64,000 bases of DNA from Gigaspora margarita (GCA_009809945.1 WTPW01002488.1:1-64000), one strand, 5' to 3'; positions 1 to 12,990 are shown, counted from the stretch's first letter. Numbers and translations are program-made. The notes: generated from the letters alone by a model not told the origin.

Positions 1-205
1 TTGGTGTGCCGAAGGCTGTTGTTTGGTTTCTCTTCCTAGCGATTGTGAAGTGGGATGGTGGTGGGTTGCAGACAGTGCTAAGAGTTAATTAATTACTTAA
101 AATATGTGTGCCTTGCGAGGGTGTGTTAAACTTTCCGCTATTTGTTTGTTTGTTTTTACGATTTGCAATGATGTACAGGGGAGAGTTCGTTTTTGGTTTT
201 TTTTT
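1..205. other. left edge, slightly GC-richer unassigned segment
   Basis: The first 190 bases are less AT-rich than what follows. No open frame, RNA fold or family signature is recognised. It may be the tail of a feature lying outside the window. Confidence 0.3.
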
Positions 206-628
206 ATCATAACTCGTTATTCTATCTCATTATCATAACTTGTTATTATAACTCATTATCTTATATCATTATTGTGAAAATTCTAAATTCTAACAAATAT
301 ATAAACTGTCTTTTTTCCAAGGCAGAAAAGGTTCTTTTTTTCTTTTTATCATTATTATATTTCTTAATTTTCTTTCTCTTGATTCTCTTTTCTTTTTTTT
401 TATTATTCTATTACTTCTTTAGGTTCTGTTTTCCACCTTTATTCTTTTTATAAAATCATTGTATCTAAAATATTATATTTAATAAAATACTATTATCTTG
501 AACTTTAAATTATTATCTTTATACTTTTTGTTCTTTATTTTCTTATATTATTTATACATTCCTTACCCTCTTATATATTAAGTTAAGTAATATAGTTCCT
601 TGTCCAAAGTTACTATATTATAGTTTTG
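206..628 (+). repeat. dispersed repeat copy 1 (partner at 14686-15143)
   Basis: Begins with short units of the type AACTTGTTATTATAACTCAT and continues through a block containing CCAAGGCAGA, then a T-rich stretch ending TTACTATATTATAG. The same order of blocks recurs in direct orientation at 14686-15143 with scattered substitutions and small indels. No coding frame is shared: the T-rich frames in the two copies do not agree. It could be a solo long terminal repeat or the 3' end of a non-LTR element. No target duplication was recognised. Confidence 0.7.
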
Positions 629-1217
629 AAAATGACAACAGAACCAAAACTTTGTGTACTATTGTAATTTGATAGGACCAAAACTTTGTATACTATTGTA
701 ATTTGACAGGACCCAACACTTTTTGTATTTGTGATTTTCAAACTTTTATTTAAATTTATTTTATTTCTTTCTTTTTCTTTTCTTTCTTACTTTTCTTCTT
801 TTTTTTATTTCTAATTTACAAATTTTGTTTTTATAAAATTTTGTTTTATCTACCTTTTTGTTGTAGTACAAGCTTTTTTGGATTATACAAAATACTACTT
901 TATTGTTATACAAGCTCTAGCAATTATACTACTTGAATTCTTTATAATTGAACATTATACAAAATTAATTTTTATTTATTTGCAAGTCTTCTTGTTTATT
1001 ATATGCTATATACTACTTTATTTATATTTTATATATCTGATATTAAATTAACTTTTAATAGTTATTATTTTATTTTTTGCTAGTATTTTTAAATTTAATT
1101 TATTTTTATTTATAAATTTTTTTTTAAATTATAAACTATTTTATTTTTTAAATATAAAATATTTTTCTTTTATCCTAAAGCCTATTATTTTTGAAAACAG
1201 AGAAAACAAAAAAATCT
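629..1217. other. AT-rich spacer with a 33-bp tandem pair
   Basis: At 641-725 a unit containing CCAAAACTTTGTATACTATT is present twice plus a partial third copy. TTGAAAAT near 624 and ATTTTCAA near 733 are inverted around it. The rest is T-rich with no supported gene. Confidence 0.4.
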
Positions 1218-1225
1218 ATTAAAAC

Positions 1226-1440
1226 TAGTGATTGTACCTGATCAAAAATATGCTATCCGGGTTACCTGACGAATAACCTTTAGGATAACCCAGATGATTG
1301 ATGGATATCTTCAGAAATAAAATTCTACCTGATATACCTGAGTAGTTACCCAGATATAAAATTCTACCTGATGTACCTGAATAGAGTTCTGATCTGGATC
1401 AGTGACCTGTATGGGTCACCTGACCCAACAGTTCATGGGT
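1226..1440. repeat. left subterminal motif cluster of the hAT element
   Basis: Dense copies of TACCTGA, ACCCAGAT and their complements, for example TACCTGATATACCTGAG and GTTACCCAGATAT. The same motifs crowd the right end (about 8640-9062). Clusters like this bind transposase in known hAT elements; that role is inferred here. Confidence 0.7.
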
Positions 1441-4400
1441 CAGTATTGTATAAAATAAAATTGCACTCTAAAGACATGGCCTAATACATGTACAAACGTA
1501 TATATACTATATAATAAAAAAATTGGGGCCCCAGTAACAATAATAAACACTTTAAGGTTGGTACTCTTACAAAATTTGGTCTAACTTTTGGTGATAATTA
1601 GACCAATTTTCAAGAAATTAGAACAAGTTACTAATCATGAAGTTACATTGGTTTTTCAAGGTGCTTTGCTAAATGCTTTACTCATTCTCATAATCTAAAT
1701 CAATTATGCCTAAGATTCACAATGCAATAGTATAATTATTGTTATACTTTACTTTTCATTTGATTTTAAAATTTTTCCTCAAGATATTTATTGTTGTGGA
1801 AAATAATAAAATCAGATTAAAAGTGATTAATTGGTTTTTTTCCAACCAGATTGGGAAGAATGATTTTATTTAGCCGTCACTAGGATTAAATACTCCGCAC
1901 TAGCTTTGTAATTTTCTAAATCATTCAGAAAATAAGGGAAACTAGCAAGCAGAAAGCAGTTGAGAAGTAATTTTCTGTAGGTAGTAAGCAAAAATTTATT
2001 GTTTTTCAGGGTGTAAAAATTAAATATGGGTTTCTATTTAAGTTTATTCAAAAATCAATGTGCACATTTTATTATTAATAGAATTCTCTGCTGTATTAAA
2101 TATTAATTTTCTGCTTGCATTTTAAATTACCAGGAGGCAAGACTTTTTTGTTCTTTCACATATAGTTTAAATTGTCAGTTTGTAAGTGTATAGTTTATTC
2201 AAAAAACAATGTACACATTTTATTGTGAATAGAATTCTCAACTAAATATTACTTGTCTGTTCTTTCACTTACATTTTAAATTACAAGTTTAAAACCTAAT
2301 TATGGTGTTTAATACAAACTCTACTCTAAAACTGATATCTAACCTTAACACAAAAAAATACGTTTCAAAAAAATTTATTTTTCAATATCTTGTCAATTTT
2401 TTTATTTTACTATATATATTTATTTCATCGCAACTGCTTAAATTTTTTTAAGTTTCAAATTTAACTTAAAGTGAATTCGAATTTACAGCTATTACGTATT
2501 ATATATCCACTCATAACATGTATAAATTTATTTAGCTTAATAAATAATAATGATAATGATAAAATGTTCAAAAAAAACATGTAAAGAAATAATATCTTAA
2601 AACATATCCTTTAGATTGTAACACAGGCAAATTTGTCTGCGTATTTTAAAAATTTTAATAAAATTTTAATAAAATTTTAAATATTGATTTTAGCTATACC
2701 TTTTTTAAGTAAAAAATATTTTTTGAGTTTTGTTTAGTAACTTTGTTATAAAAATTTTTAAAATTATTAGAAAACTTTAGTATAATTAAAGTTTAAAGTT
2801 CTTGTATTAGCATTTTTACTATTAAAATTTTTTTTTAGATTTTCTTAAATTTTATATGTTCCTGTCTATAAAAAAAACTTTTACTTCTAATACAAGTCTT
2901 GATTTTTACAAATAAATCATTAAAGTTGCAATAATAAAAGTTATCATCCTTTATATAAACTACAATATTGTCTTAAGAACTATAGCTTTAAAACTAAAAC
3001 TAAATAAGATTACAGAGAAATTGTGATAAAATTTTTTAAAAAAATTTTTCTTAAAGATATCTATTTTTAGCTTATATATAATTTAAAATTTTTTTCTTAC
3101 AATATAAAACTAATTTTGCAAAAAAGTAATTTTTATTTTCAAATATAATTGTACAAAGTTTTATTTAATTATCTTGATATTTAAAAAAAGTAAATCAGAG
3201 CAAAAAAAGTGCAAAAATGCAGGCAAATTTGCTTGTGTCCTACTACAATTTAAGGGATATAAACCCTACAACTTTCAAAGTTTTTTACAAGCGAAAGTTC
3301 TTGGCTATATGGAATAAATGATCATGAGTTATTCGTATTAAGAACTTACCAAGCACTCTTTAATATGAAGCAAATTTTTATCTATATTAAGCTAGTGATA
3401 ATTTTCAATTTCAAGCTTATAATACAAAATTCTCTTGACAAAATACTTAGATAATTTCATTCATAATACTTGAAACAAATCTGTTAAAATGTACAGGTTG
3501 GAATCCTTATCTTAATCTCAGTGCTCTATTATACTTTGCTACAAACATTTATAAAAAAAAACTGTTCATGTGATTACTACCTTTAACTGTAAACTAGTCT
3601 GTAAGGAGATCTTTGATTTACTTATATTTTATACAGAATTCGTAAATTTGATAAATACCTGTTTAACAATCAAGTGTAATATCAAAACTTTTCAGAGTAA
3701 TGATTTAATATTTATTTTAAGTGCTATTTATAGGGAAAAATGATAGATAATTGTTGATCTAGTGGTGGCAAAATGTAATGATAGCACATATGGATGTATG
3801 CATGTATGACATGAGATGTTAAATGATTTACTAAATATAGCTTGATTTAATAGCTATATTAATAGCATCAATACAAAAATAAAATAAATCTTTTTTAGAG
3901 TAATTTTTTTTTAATTTTATAACAAATTGATTTTGTATTGATAAAATAATATATAGAAACATTTGTATAAGTATAGCTAGTTAAGCAAAAAATTTTGTCT
4001 CTTTGAGTAATAGGGCCTCTGACTAGTTTTCTTAGATGCAGTTATAACCTTTAAGAGTAGGCCTAGGATCTGACTATTTCCTCTCTAAATTTTATTTTTT
4101 CTTTTATATTTATAAAATACTTTCAGAGGGCATGACCATCACTATAATCATTGGCATAGAGAGGAGAGGAAGGCAATATGGACTTCCTGCAGTTTAGTCC
4201 ACTAAACTATGAGATAAGAAATAGTTTGATTGTATCTATTTCAAAATTTACTTAAATATAAACTAATTAGAAAGTGCATGATTGTTAGCATTATTATGTG
4301 TATAGTAAGAAGAGGAAGTTTTGATAAATCTCAAAGTTATAGGCCATTATAGTCTAATGGTGGTAAATATAGATAATATCTAAAAATTTTTAAATGAGTT

Positions 4401-4861
4401 TAAATTTGAAATTTTTGTTATTAAATATAATTTATTACAAATTTTATGGTTCTACTTTAATATATTGTGATTTTACCTTGCCATTTATTTGATTTAATAA
4501 ATTGATAAATCTGTTTCAAATTTACTTTTCCAACCTTTGATATATTTAGTTGATTATTCAATTTATTAGTTTAACCTTTTCAAGACTAAAATTTCTTTGA
4601 TTCAAAATAAGTAAATATAGTACTTTAAGAGAATTTTATTTTTTAGCATAACTACTAAAGTATATTTGTTAAAAATTTATTACAAAGACAAAATACTTAT
4701 TTCGCATTCAACTTTTAACTCTTTTTATTACAAGAGAGATAAGTATAATATAATAGTTTTGTTTTTGTTATAATTATATAATATAATTTATTGTTTTTAA
4801 CTTGTTATTAAATATTCTATTTTTTAGTTAAATAACCTTATATTGAGGATGAAATATTTAT
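1441..4861. other. AT-rich interior of the hAT element, no gene
   Basis: No supported coding frame. A direct repeat of about 100 bp sharing AGTTTATTCAAAAA and CACATTTTATT is seen near 2038-2140 and 2190-2290. A copy of the repeat clustered at 58.5-59.5 kb lies at about 4010-4215 and shares TAGGGCCTCTGACTA and a GGGCATGA..ATCA block. Confidence 0.5.
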
Positions 4862-7381
4862 TACACCCAGGCATTTTTACAATATAATTTATTTCTCTTA
4901 ACAATAGCAACTCATTAACCACCTCAGGAGATAAGCGGGTCCATTTGGAAGTAATTTGATTTCCTGCATCAGAAAACTAACGTTCGCTTGGAACAGAAGT
5001 AGTGGGAATCGATAAGTACTTATGTACCATTTTGTTTAATATTGAAAAAGTATGTTGGTTAGTATGCTACTACTGATATGCATCTGTGAACTCAGGTTGA
5101 GTAGGTGTAACTGATTTGTTTAAATAATTATCGATCTTAATTTCATGGTTTATCTAAGTTTGATTATGACTGTATATTTTTTTTATAAACATAGGTGTGG
5201 ATAAGGAAAATTTTTCTGTTCCAGTATCTTCACTTGGCTCATTTATTGTAGCTATATTCTGCCAAGTTTTAAACTCATTATGCAGCTTTTTAATTGTTCT
5301 ATTTCGTGTTTCTTTTGATTATAGTTTCATTGTTTTTAATCTTGGATCTAATAAGATAGCAATTAATCCAATACACTCAGAGTTTTTTTAATAATGTTCA
5401 AGAGAATTGTAAATAACTCTTCGAACTTTTAAAATTATTCTTTTATTTGAAGGCAACATTTCGTGGTTAGCTACATCCTGGGCATTAGTCTCATCTGAAT
5501 TCTATCAGTAAATTTTTATTCTTAGTCAATATATTATCTTAAGTATAATTTAATATTTAATATTGATTTAATATTGCAATAATAACTATTTAAACCATAC
5601 AAATTTAAAATTGGTTCATATAATATGGCCTGCAAAACTTTGAAAAAATTTTACTACCTGGTTAGATTTAAAGCCAAGTTGCTAGTTGTTTTTAAAATTT
5701 ATATTATGGGACCAATAATTAACTTTGTATGGTTTTAAATTAAAATAAAAATTTTTATTCTTACCAAATACACTCTCATTAATATCTTCAAGTTCATCTA
5801 ATATTGATTTATCATAGTTAAAGAATTTAGCTTTTAATGCTTCAATAGTTGGGTTAACAACAGAAAGAGTAGAATACCAGATTCCACTAAGATAAGTTGT
5901 TAATTTGTTAAATGATTTAAACACATTTACTAATTCTTGTAATAATATCCATTCATTATATTGAAGCATAAGTTCATTTAATTTATTAGCATCCACTCTA
6001 ATACTACTATCTTCATCTCCTAAATTTATAGTAGCTAAAAGCCATTTAATGGCTGAGCACAATATTAAAAGTCGTTGCTAGGATTTATAAGATGAGTTCC
6101 AATAAGTTTTTATATTGTTAATAGTACATAAAATTTTAAAATTTGTTTCAAATATTTCTGGTTTATTATTATTATCAATTTCTACTACAGATTGCAAGTT
6201 TTCAGAACAATATAATTGAACAGAAATCAAAGTAGTTTTATTATGTTAAGCTAATTCTATTTGCACCGGATCAAGGTGTTGACTCTGCTTTGATGATTTA
6301 AAGAATTTAATAAGTCTATCAATTCTTTGGGTATATAGCTTTATAATTTTTAGGGTTTGAATTACCATAAGTTGAAAAGTGTAAACTGCACAGGCAATAC
6401 ATTCTACACTGTCCCAGATTCTAATAGCCTTTTTCATATTTGCTCTATTATCAGTGACTGCACAAATTACTTTACTAGCTAATTCAAATTCAATAATTTT
6501 TTGTTCTAAGTATTCTTTAATTCTTTCACTAGTATGTGGATAATCCATCTTTTCAATGCCTAATATAACATCATGAACTTCAAAGTTTTCTGTCAACCAA
6601 TGGATAGTCACACCAATATACTCATCATTATTTTGAGATGTTCACAGATCTGTAGTAATTGAGGCAGTTTCGCAAGTAGTATAAATTAATTCTTTTATAC
6701 TTTTTTGATAGGCAATAGTAATGTCTTTCCTAATATTTTTACTATTTGGTGGTGTAAAAGCTGAATTAATTCTATTAATCATTTTTCTATAACCTGCTCC
6801 ATAAACAGTATTAAAGAGCAGAGAATCTGTGACTAGCCATTTTGTAGTAACTCTTCTCAATTTTGCTTGTACAGTTTCCTTATGAGGTGTTACTTTCCTA
6901 ACCATTTTATCAATATTTAATTGATGCTTTTTGTCTAAATTTGATTTGAGATCATCAGGTTCTAAAATTCCATGCTTTGTTCGAAGATGAAGCTTCATAT
7001 TCCTAGTTCTACTATTATACTTGTAACTTGTATCACAATCGACCTCTTTACCTTTTCGGAGTGCAATTATTTTACATACAACATGCTCCTTTACTATCTG
7101 AAAATATTTTCATACATAGCTTGGTTTGTTTGTTGGACTAGTAATATTTATCTGAATTCTTTTTGCATTTTTTTCTTCTACATATTTATCTACAGCTTTC
7201 CTTCTAATTGTAGTACTAGGAACATTCTTACTCTGAGGTTCAGCATTAGAATCAATATAAGAGTTGGTATAAGAGTTGGCATAAGAGTCAGCATAAGAGT
7301 TTGTATAAGAGTTAGCATAGAGGTCAGTATCTAAGTTAGTATGAAAGTTGTTACCAAGCTATATTCATTGTGACTATCCAT
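4862..7381 (-). pseudogene. hAT transposase, BED zinc finger to dimerisation domain, decayed
   Basis: DNA cut-and-paste transposase of the hAT superfamily, nearly full length but broken. Read from ATG at 7381 (frameshift soon after): a Ser-Tyr-Asn repeat leader, a BED finger (7115-6980) ending in HLRTKH, the catalytic region with TTDL-stop-TSQ and TIHWL (about 6650-6590) and AVTDNRANM (about 6460), TYWNSSYKS-stop-QRLL (about 6100-6060), LLDPRLK (about 5330) and the C-terminal dimerisation block with PSER-stop-FSDAG and VNELLLLREI (about 4990-4900). Stops stand at conserved Trp positions in the BED WKYF motif (7110-7112), TDLWTS (6642-6644) and before QRLL (6078-6080). The first BED Cys is not seen. 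It belongs to the flanking 1226-9062 element. Confidence 0.88.
7253..7345 (-). repeat. 12-bp coding minisatellite in the transposase leader
   Basis: Tandem 12-bp units such as AAGAGTTGGTAT. On the minus strand they encode a run of Ser-Tyr-x-Asn/Asp tetrapeptides (SYANSYTNSYADSY) just before the BED finger. Expansion of a low-complexity linker is the simplest reading. Confidence 0.75.
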
Positions 7382-7559
7382 AATTGTTAGAAAAAATAGA
7401 TGAGAATGGTTTGCACTCAAAGGATTTGTTTTAGATAAAGTTTTAATAATATTAGAGTGTTCAATAGTATGTAGTTATTTCAATATTTTCTTTATACAAC
7501 AAAGGATAAATCTGCAACTTTTTATATGAATTCAAGACTATATCAAAGCATTTATATTT

Positions 7560-7840
7560 ATGTAAGTATCATTTATTATTCATTGAATGCATTTGATAGG
7601 CTTTTTAGAAAACTTTCTTTGTATACATTTATGAACTTTGGTAATATATTACTATCTATTTTATGAGAATTTATTACATTTGATAGGCTTTATTCATTGA
7701 ATACATTTGTTGGGCTTCTTCAGAAAATTTTCTTTGTATACATTTTATATACTTTGGTAATATTTTACTATGCATTTTATTACATCTGATAGGCTTTAAT
7801 CTTTCTTTGTATAAATTTTGTAGGCCTTAGCAATTTTTTA
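7560..7840. repeat. about 120-bp imperfect tandem repeat
   Basis: Two and a half copies of a block containing TTTGATAGGCTT, TTCTTTGTATACATTT and ACTTTGGTAATAT. AT-rich and non-coding, upstream of the transposase within the hAT element. Confidence 0.65.
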
Positions 7841-8187
7841 TTGCAAGCATTCATAACTTTAGCAAATGCATTTGATGAGTTATGATTGCTACAACTTGTT
7901 TCATAATTTCTTTTACTTAATTTAGTATTTGATTTTATTTTAGAGTTTTAGCAACTCATTTTACTATTTTGGTATAGGTTATTTCTATAAAAAGTAAGTG
8001 TATATGCATTGTTTGTTTGTTTTTATATTTGAGTCTCCATAACATTTTAAAGTCACGATGATTTATAATACCAAGTATATTAGTATGCTAACTACTGAAA
8101 TGCCTCTTTTTAAAGAATAGCCAAAGCTAAAACAAAGCCTTCTTTTTTGCATTCTAAATTTAAGTAGATTATACAGGATAAGTTATA

Positions 8188-8383
8188 CAGTTACCTCTTG
8201 ATATAGTCACACTACTGATATGAAGATATTTTTAAAACTGATGAAAAAAAATTAATTTTTTTAATATTAAAAATGGTTTGTTATAATTTAATAAAAAATT
8301 TTTAATATTAAAAAAATTAATTTTTTTTATTAGTTTTAAAAATATCTTCATATCAGTAGTGTGACTATATCGAGGGATGACTG
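8188..8383. mobile_element. Tc1/mariner-type foldback MITE, TA target
   Basis: Long inverted arms start CAGTTACCTCTTGATATAGT on the left and CAGTCATCCCTCGATATAGT inwards from the right, flanked by TA on both sides. The arms pair over roughly 90 bp with a short AT loop. Termini of this kind are typical of pogo/mariner elements. It inserted into the older hAT element. Confidence 0.8.
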
Positions 8384-9317
8384 TATATTTATTTATGTGC
8401 TGGTAATATGGATTGGAACAAAATTGTACAAATACGACTTGATTATATGTTAAAAATTTTTTTCTATGTCTTTGATATTTTTAATTTGCTTAAATAATTC
8501 AACTTTTTATCTTTGAGGTTCTGAGACTAAGCATTTGTTCATTAGATCCCCCATGTATTGTATGCATTTTTTACAATACTGACAATTTTAAAAATAAGCT
8601 TAATATTCAGGAAATTCTTCCTTGCAAGATCTATTTTTGCCCTGGTATATTAATACATATACAAGACCTGAGTCTGCTATATTCTACCAAATTTTTATCC
8701 ATATAGCAGACCCGGATCAATAAAAATTATTATTGAGTAAATAATCTTGGGCATACCCAAATATTTAACATTTAATGTCTGCTTAGTATATTAGGCAAAT
8801 TCCTGAATTTTTGATTATTATTGCAGTGTTTTTATAAATAAATAATAAATATAAAGTTATCCAAGTTAATATAACTTAACCTGAATAGCCTACTCAGATA
8901 GCTAACTGGATAGTTTAACCCAGTTAGTCTAACCCGAATATTCAAATTTTTACTATCTGAGATATTATTCGGATATATATACCCAGTTAGCTGTGATTAT
9001 AACCCGGATATCTGAATCATTTGCGGATAACCAGATAGTACCTGATCTGGGTACAAACACTAATTAAAACAACAAATCTACAAAATATACTTTATCAATT
9101 TTTTACAATTTTTTATTCAATTCTTAAACAGAAAAATTATAAAAATTCATTTATTTATAATTTTGAAAATTTATTTTCAACTATTATATAATTTTTTTTT
9201 TTTTTTATTTTTTTTTTGAATTAAAAATTTAATTTAGAACTTTGATTTTTGGATTTAATCAATGAACATTTTATTTCTTTTCTTTCTCTTTTATTTTATT
9301 ATATTTTTTTATGAGGT

Positions 9318-9662
9318 TTGCTATTTATTACCACTGGTGATCATCACTAGTATCATGTGATTAAAGATTGACCAAATCAAATTTCAAGATTAGATGTAAT
9401 GTAGTATGATCAAAATAATTTAAAACAATATTTGTTTTGTCAAAAATTGCTTATAACTCAAAATTTAGTCTATGAAAGAACCTTCTGTGCATTAGTAAAA
9501 AAATTTACATGCAAATTTTGATATATATAGTACCTTCTAACCCTTACCTAGTAACAATACTCTAATTCTAACCAAACAAAACAAAGTTTTACGTCAAAGT
9601 AATTATTCAAACTATATATGTTTACGTAATACTGGTGATGATTATCACCAGTAATATAGCAA
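9318..9662. mobile_element. MITE, 345 bp, with palindromic ends
   Basis: Ends TTGCTATTTATTAC and, inwards from the right, TTGCTATATTACTGG. Each is followed by a local palindrome of the type CTGGTGAT..ATCACCAG. No transposase inside. Superfamily and target duplication are not resolved. Confidence 0.65.
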
Positions 9663-10237
9663 TTTTCTTTTTTTATTATTTTATATATTCTCTTTTATAT
9701 TTAGAAAATATGAGCTCTATTTACAATTTTGCTATTTATATTTGAATAATATTGAATATAAAAGAATTTTTATTTTTTTTGTTTGTTAAGACACTTTTAC
9801 AATTTTATTTTCCAATTCTATAGGAATTGAGGCTAAAAATGCTTGTGATTCTTGGATTGTTTTTTTTTGAAATTTCCTTATATTATTTTTTATTTAGTTA
9901 TTGTTTTCCAATTCATTAGAAATTGAGACTAGAATGCTTAAAATTTTTTTGGTATTATTATTTATTTATTTTTTTTTTAGAATCCAATTTTGAATTAAGA
10001 CAGGAATTTTTATTACTATTTTTTTTTTCTAATTCTTTGTGAATTGAGATTTAACAAAGCTTTATATTAGAATGTAGATTATTTATTTTATTTCTCTTAA
10101 TTTATTGTTATATTTCTGGTTAACTACTCTTATTCGAAACTTTTTATTATTCAATTTTATTGTTAATACTCTGATCAAGTATTAATATTTTATTATTATT
10201 TTTTTAAAAAATTATTTTTTTCATTTTCAATCTATTA
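9663..10237. other. AT-rich spacer
   Basis: T-rich stretches and short imperfect repeats around AATTCATTAGAAATTGAG. No gene, RNA or element boundary recognised. Confidence 0.4.
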
Positions 10238-11180
10238 AGGCAGATATGCCTAATTTGGTGCAGTGCCTAATTTGACGCACTAATGATATCTTACAAACTG
10301 TTGATCAGAATCACATGATTTTGGTACCATTCGATTCATCTCATCGAGACAAATCGAATGTACCAAAATCACACGATTCTGACAGATGGCTCACAAGATA
10401 TTATCATTTAACCCAAATACTCTATATATATTAAATTAACATAAAATCATAGATAAAATATAATAGACTGGTCCGTTTTTAACAATTTTATTACCAAAAT
10501 AATGGCCTTGAAGAGATAATTCCAATGAGCCTAAAATATTTAAAATCCAATCATAGGATCAGATGATCATTAAGGTTTTCATATCATTTTTGATAAAAGT
10601 TAATTAATTTAACTAATCTAATTTTCATCAAAAATGATAAGAAAATCTTAATGATCTTGTGACCCCGTGATTGGATTTTAACAATTTTGGGCTCGTTGGA
10701 ATTGTCTCTTCAAGGCCATCATTTTGGTAGTAAAATCATTAAAAATGAACCAGTCTGTCAAACGTCATCTACGATTTTATATTAATTTCAAAAGTTGTTT
10801 TATACAGGTTATTTTGGTTAAATGACAATATCTTGTAAACTATTGATCAAAATTACATGATTTTAGTACCATCCGACTCAGCTCATCATGATGAATCGAA
10901 AGGTACCAAAATCGTGTAATTTGGATCAATAGTTCACAAGATATTATTAGTGATCTTTAGTGTGTCAAATTAGGCACTGTGCCAAGATAGGGCTACATTT
11001 TTGAATAAAATTTAAAAGGTGGTATCTCTTGAATGAGTGATTATAATCAGGTGATTTTGGTACCATTCGATTCATCTCAGTGAGATGAATCGAATAGTAC
11101 TAAAATCATCTGATTATAACTAATATATCATGTAATATTCATTGTAGAACTTAACTGCACCAAATAAGGCATATCTACCT
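10238..11180. mobile_element. 943-bp composite foldback MITE with nested palindromes
   Basis: Terminal inverted repeats AGGCAGATATGCCTAATTTG and, from the right inwards, AGGTAGATATGCCTTATTTG. TA abuts both ends. Inside are several 40-odd-bp palindromes built on GGTACCATTCGATTCATCTC and a central 250-bp hairpin whose arms carry AGCCTAAAAT or GGGCTCGTTGG. The same modules recur in the elements at 43510-44043 and 51239-52142. No coding frame. Confidence 0.75.
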
Positions 11181-11664
11181 TATATAATTGTTATTTGCAA
11201 ATAATTCTTTTTACTTCTTTTTTAATTATACCTTTTAAATTTTTGCTTTATACTTTTTGTCAAACTAATTTATATTTTTAATTTATTTTTGATCAAAAAC
11301 TATTATTTTTTTCAAATCTAATTTTTTTTTCTAAAAAATTATTTTTTATATTCTAACCAATAGAATATATATACCCAATTTTTTTTTACTTCTATTATTT
11401 TTTTTTACTTTATATTTTATTTAAAAATCAAACACAAAACATGAAAATGTTTAAAAGAATTCTTCGAGAAAAATTTAACTAAAGTAAAGTAAACTATATA
11501 GAACTGTGGGCAAATTGAACTTATACTTTATTTCAAAAATATAGCAAAGACAAATTATATAATTCATTAGAAATATATATAACAGATATCAAAATTTAAC
11601 AACAATACAATTTGAATATTTAATGAGATAAGCTTTATTAAAACAAATACAAATTATTCAAAAA
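11181..11664. other. AT-rich spacer
   Basis: No supported feature. Composition resembles the other spacers. Confidence 0.4.
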
Positions 11665-12168
11665 GTCAATATCCTTGTTGCTTAGCATGCTCTCTCAAAT
11701 AATATAACTGACAAGCTAGTTTTCTTCTTTCTTTCTAAAAAGAGTTTGCTTCTTTTTGTCTTTTCTTGTTCTTAGCTTTTTTATACTTGGCATCTAATTT
11801 CCAAGTCAACCCATCTAAATACCTATATTCTTTTCATACCTATAGTTATATTAGTATAATTTTAAATTAATTATTTGAATATTATCTTATTATCATTATG
11901 TTTATATATCTCTCCTTTTTAGTAAATCCAGCAATAAAAAGGTCAAAAGGATAATTAACTATTTTGTCTTCTTTTTCTTTATCAGATATGATGATAACTT
12001 TGTAATTATCATCATTAATATTATTATTATTAGTATTATTATCCTCGTCATTGATATAGTATCATTATCACTATTATTAGTATTATTATTATTATTATTA
12101 TTAGCTCTTCTCCTATCCAAATAATAGAAACTATGTTTCAAATGTGAACAAAGATGTTTGTAAACCAT
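11665..12168 (-). pseudogene. decayed spliced gene, basic C-terminal tail, unrecognised
   Basis: A minus-strand frame opens with MVYKHLCSHLKH at 12168, runs through a poly-Asn stretch, and is followed past a likely intron (acceptor CTATAG near 11842) by a second open stretch with YLDGLTWKLDAKY and a Lys-rich tail. The tail contains LYYLREHAKQQGY and ends at 11665. One TAG and one TGA interrupt the last exon; the TGA precedes KEYRYLDG. Codon sense and the splice-like signals suggest a real former gene. No family is recognised. It could be the end of a transposon protein. Confidence 0.4.
12018..12112. repeat. ATT/TTA microsatellite
   Basis: Imperfect runs of TATTATTAT with ATCA variants. It gives the Asn-rich stretch in the minus-strand frame. 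Confidence 0.7.
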
Positions 12169-12780
12169 TTTTATTTTTTTTCAAAAAGAGGTCTTAGAAA
12201 AAGCTTATAGTGAAAGCAAAAGTATATGCAGTATAACATACAGCCTATATTATAATTATTGAAGATCAACTCACGTTAACAAATTGAACAATCTGATTGG
12301 ATAAACACATGCAGAAAAATTTGATAAACAAAAGGAGTACAAAATTTAAATTATTGTTGATTAGTAGTTGTAGCCAAGCAGTATTGATGTAATAATCTGT
12401 TACAATAGCTAAGTATTTGTTTTACAATCTGGTTAATTAGCACAGTAATCAGGTGATTAATTGATGTGAAGGGCTATTGGGATAGCCATGTGTTTAATAA
12501 TTGGCCAGGGACTTCTGTCATGTCTAGTATATAGTGGTAACAGATCCTGACTATGAATTTTTGTTATATATCATTAATAATAATATTATATTTTTTATTT
12601 GAGAATTGCTAATCTTAACTAGGAGGAACTTTCCCTGTTACACAAGACCAAATCGATCAATAAAATTATAAAAACAAATCATATTTATTTTTATTTATAT
12701 TACATATTAAAATATATCTATTTTATATTTATTTATATAATGTACAAAGCCGCTTTTAAAATGTATTAATCCATTAATTC

Positions 12781-12990
12781 TAGCCTAACACTAATACCAC
12801 ACTACTCTTACCCTAACTCTATCCCTTTTGCTAATATTAGCCTAACCCTAACCTTAACCCTTACCCTAACCATAACCCCAACCCCTTTAGCTTTTACCTC
12901 AAGCTCTTATACTAAACCATCCTATCCTAACCAAAATTCATACTAATACCTAACTCTAACTTCACTACTAACCCAGGCTAACGCTAATAT
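12781..12990 (+). repeat. degenerate interstitial telomere-like tract (CCCTAA sense)
   Basis: Many variants of CCCTAAC, such as AGCCTAACCCTAACC and ACCCTAACCATAACCCC, over 200 bp. The fungal telomere unit is TTAGGG, so this is the C-rich sense. A G-rich counterpart lies at 19553-19680. It is too degenerate for a working telomere. Confidence 0.65.

Larger units (their letters stand above)
1226..9062 (-). mobile_element. complete decayed hAT transposon, 7837 bp, 8-bp TSD
   Basis: The left end reads TAGTGATTGTACC and the right end, read inwards on the minus strand, TAGTGTTTGTACCCAGATC. Both are flanked by the identical 8-mer ATTAAAAC (1218-1225 and 9063-9070). An 8-bp duplication with TAG-type termini is diagnostic of hAT elements. 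A hAT transposase pseudogene lies inside on the minus strand (4862-7381). Both subterminal regions are full of ACCTGA/ACCCAGAT motifs, as expected for transposase binding sites. The element carries a later MITE (8188-8383), a dispersed-repeat copy (about 4010-4215) and tandem arrays, which explains its length. The internal gene is dead, so any movement would need a transposase supplied elsewhere. Confidence 0.9.

Noticed and set aside
193..453. 86-codon plus-strand frame rich in Phe, Leu and Ile
   Set aside because: It is a product of T-rich repeat DNA; the homologous repeat at 14.6-15.1 kb does not keep the frame.
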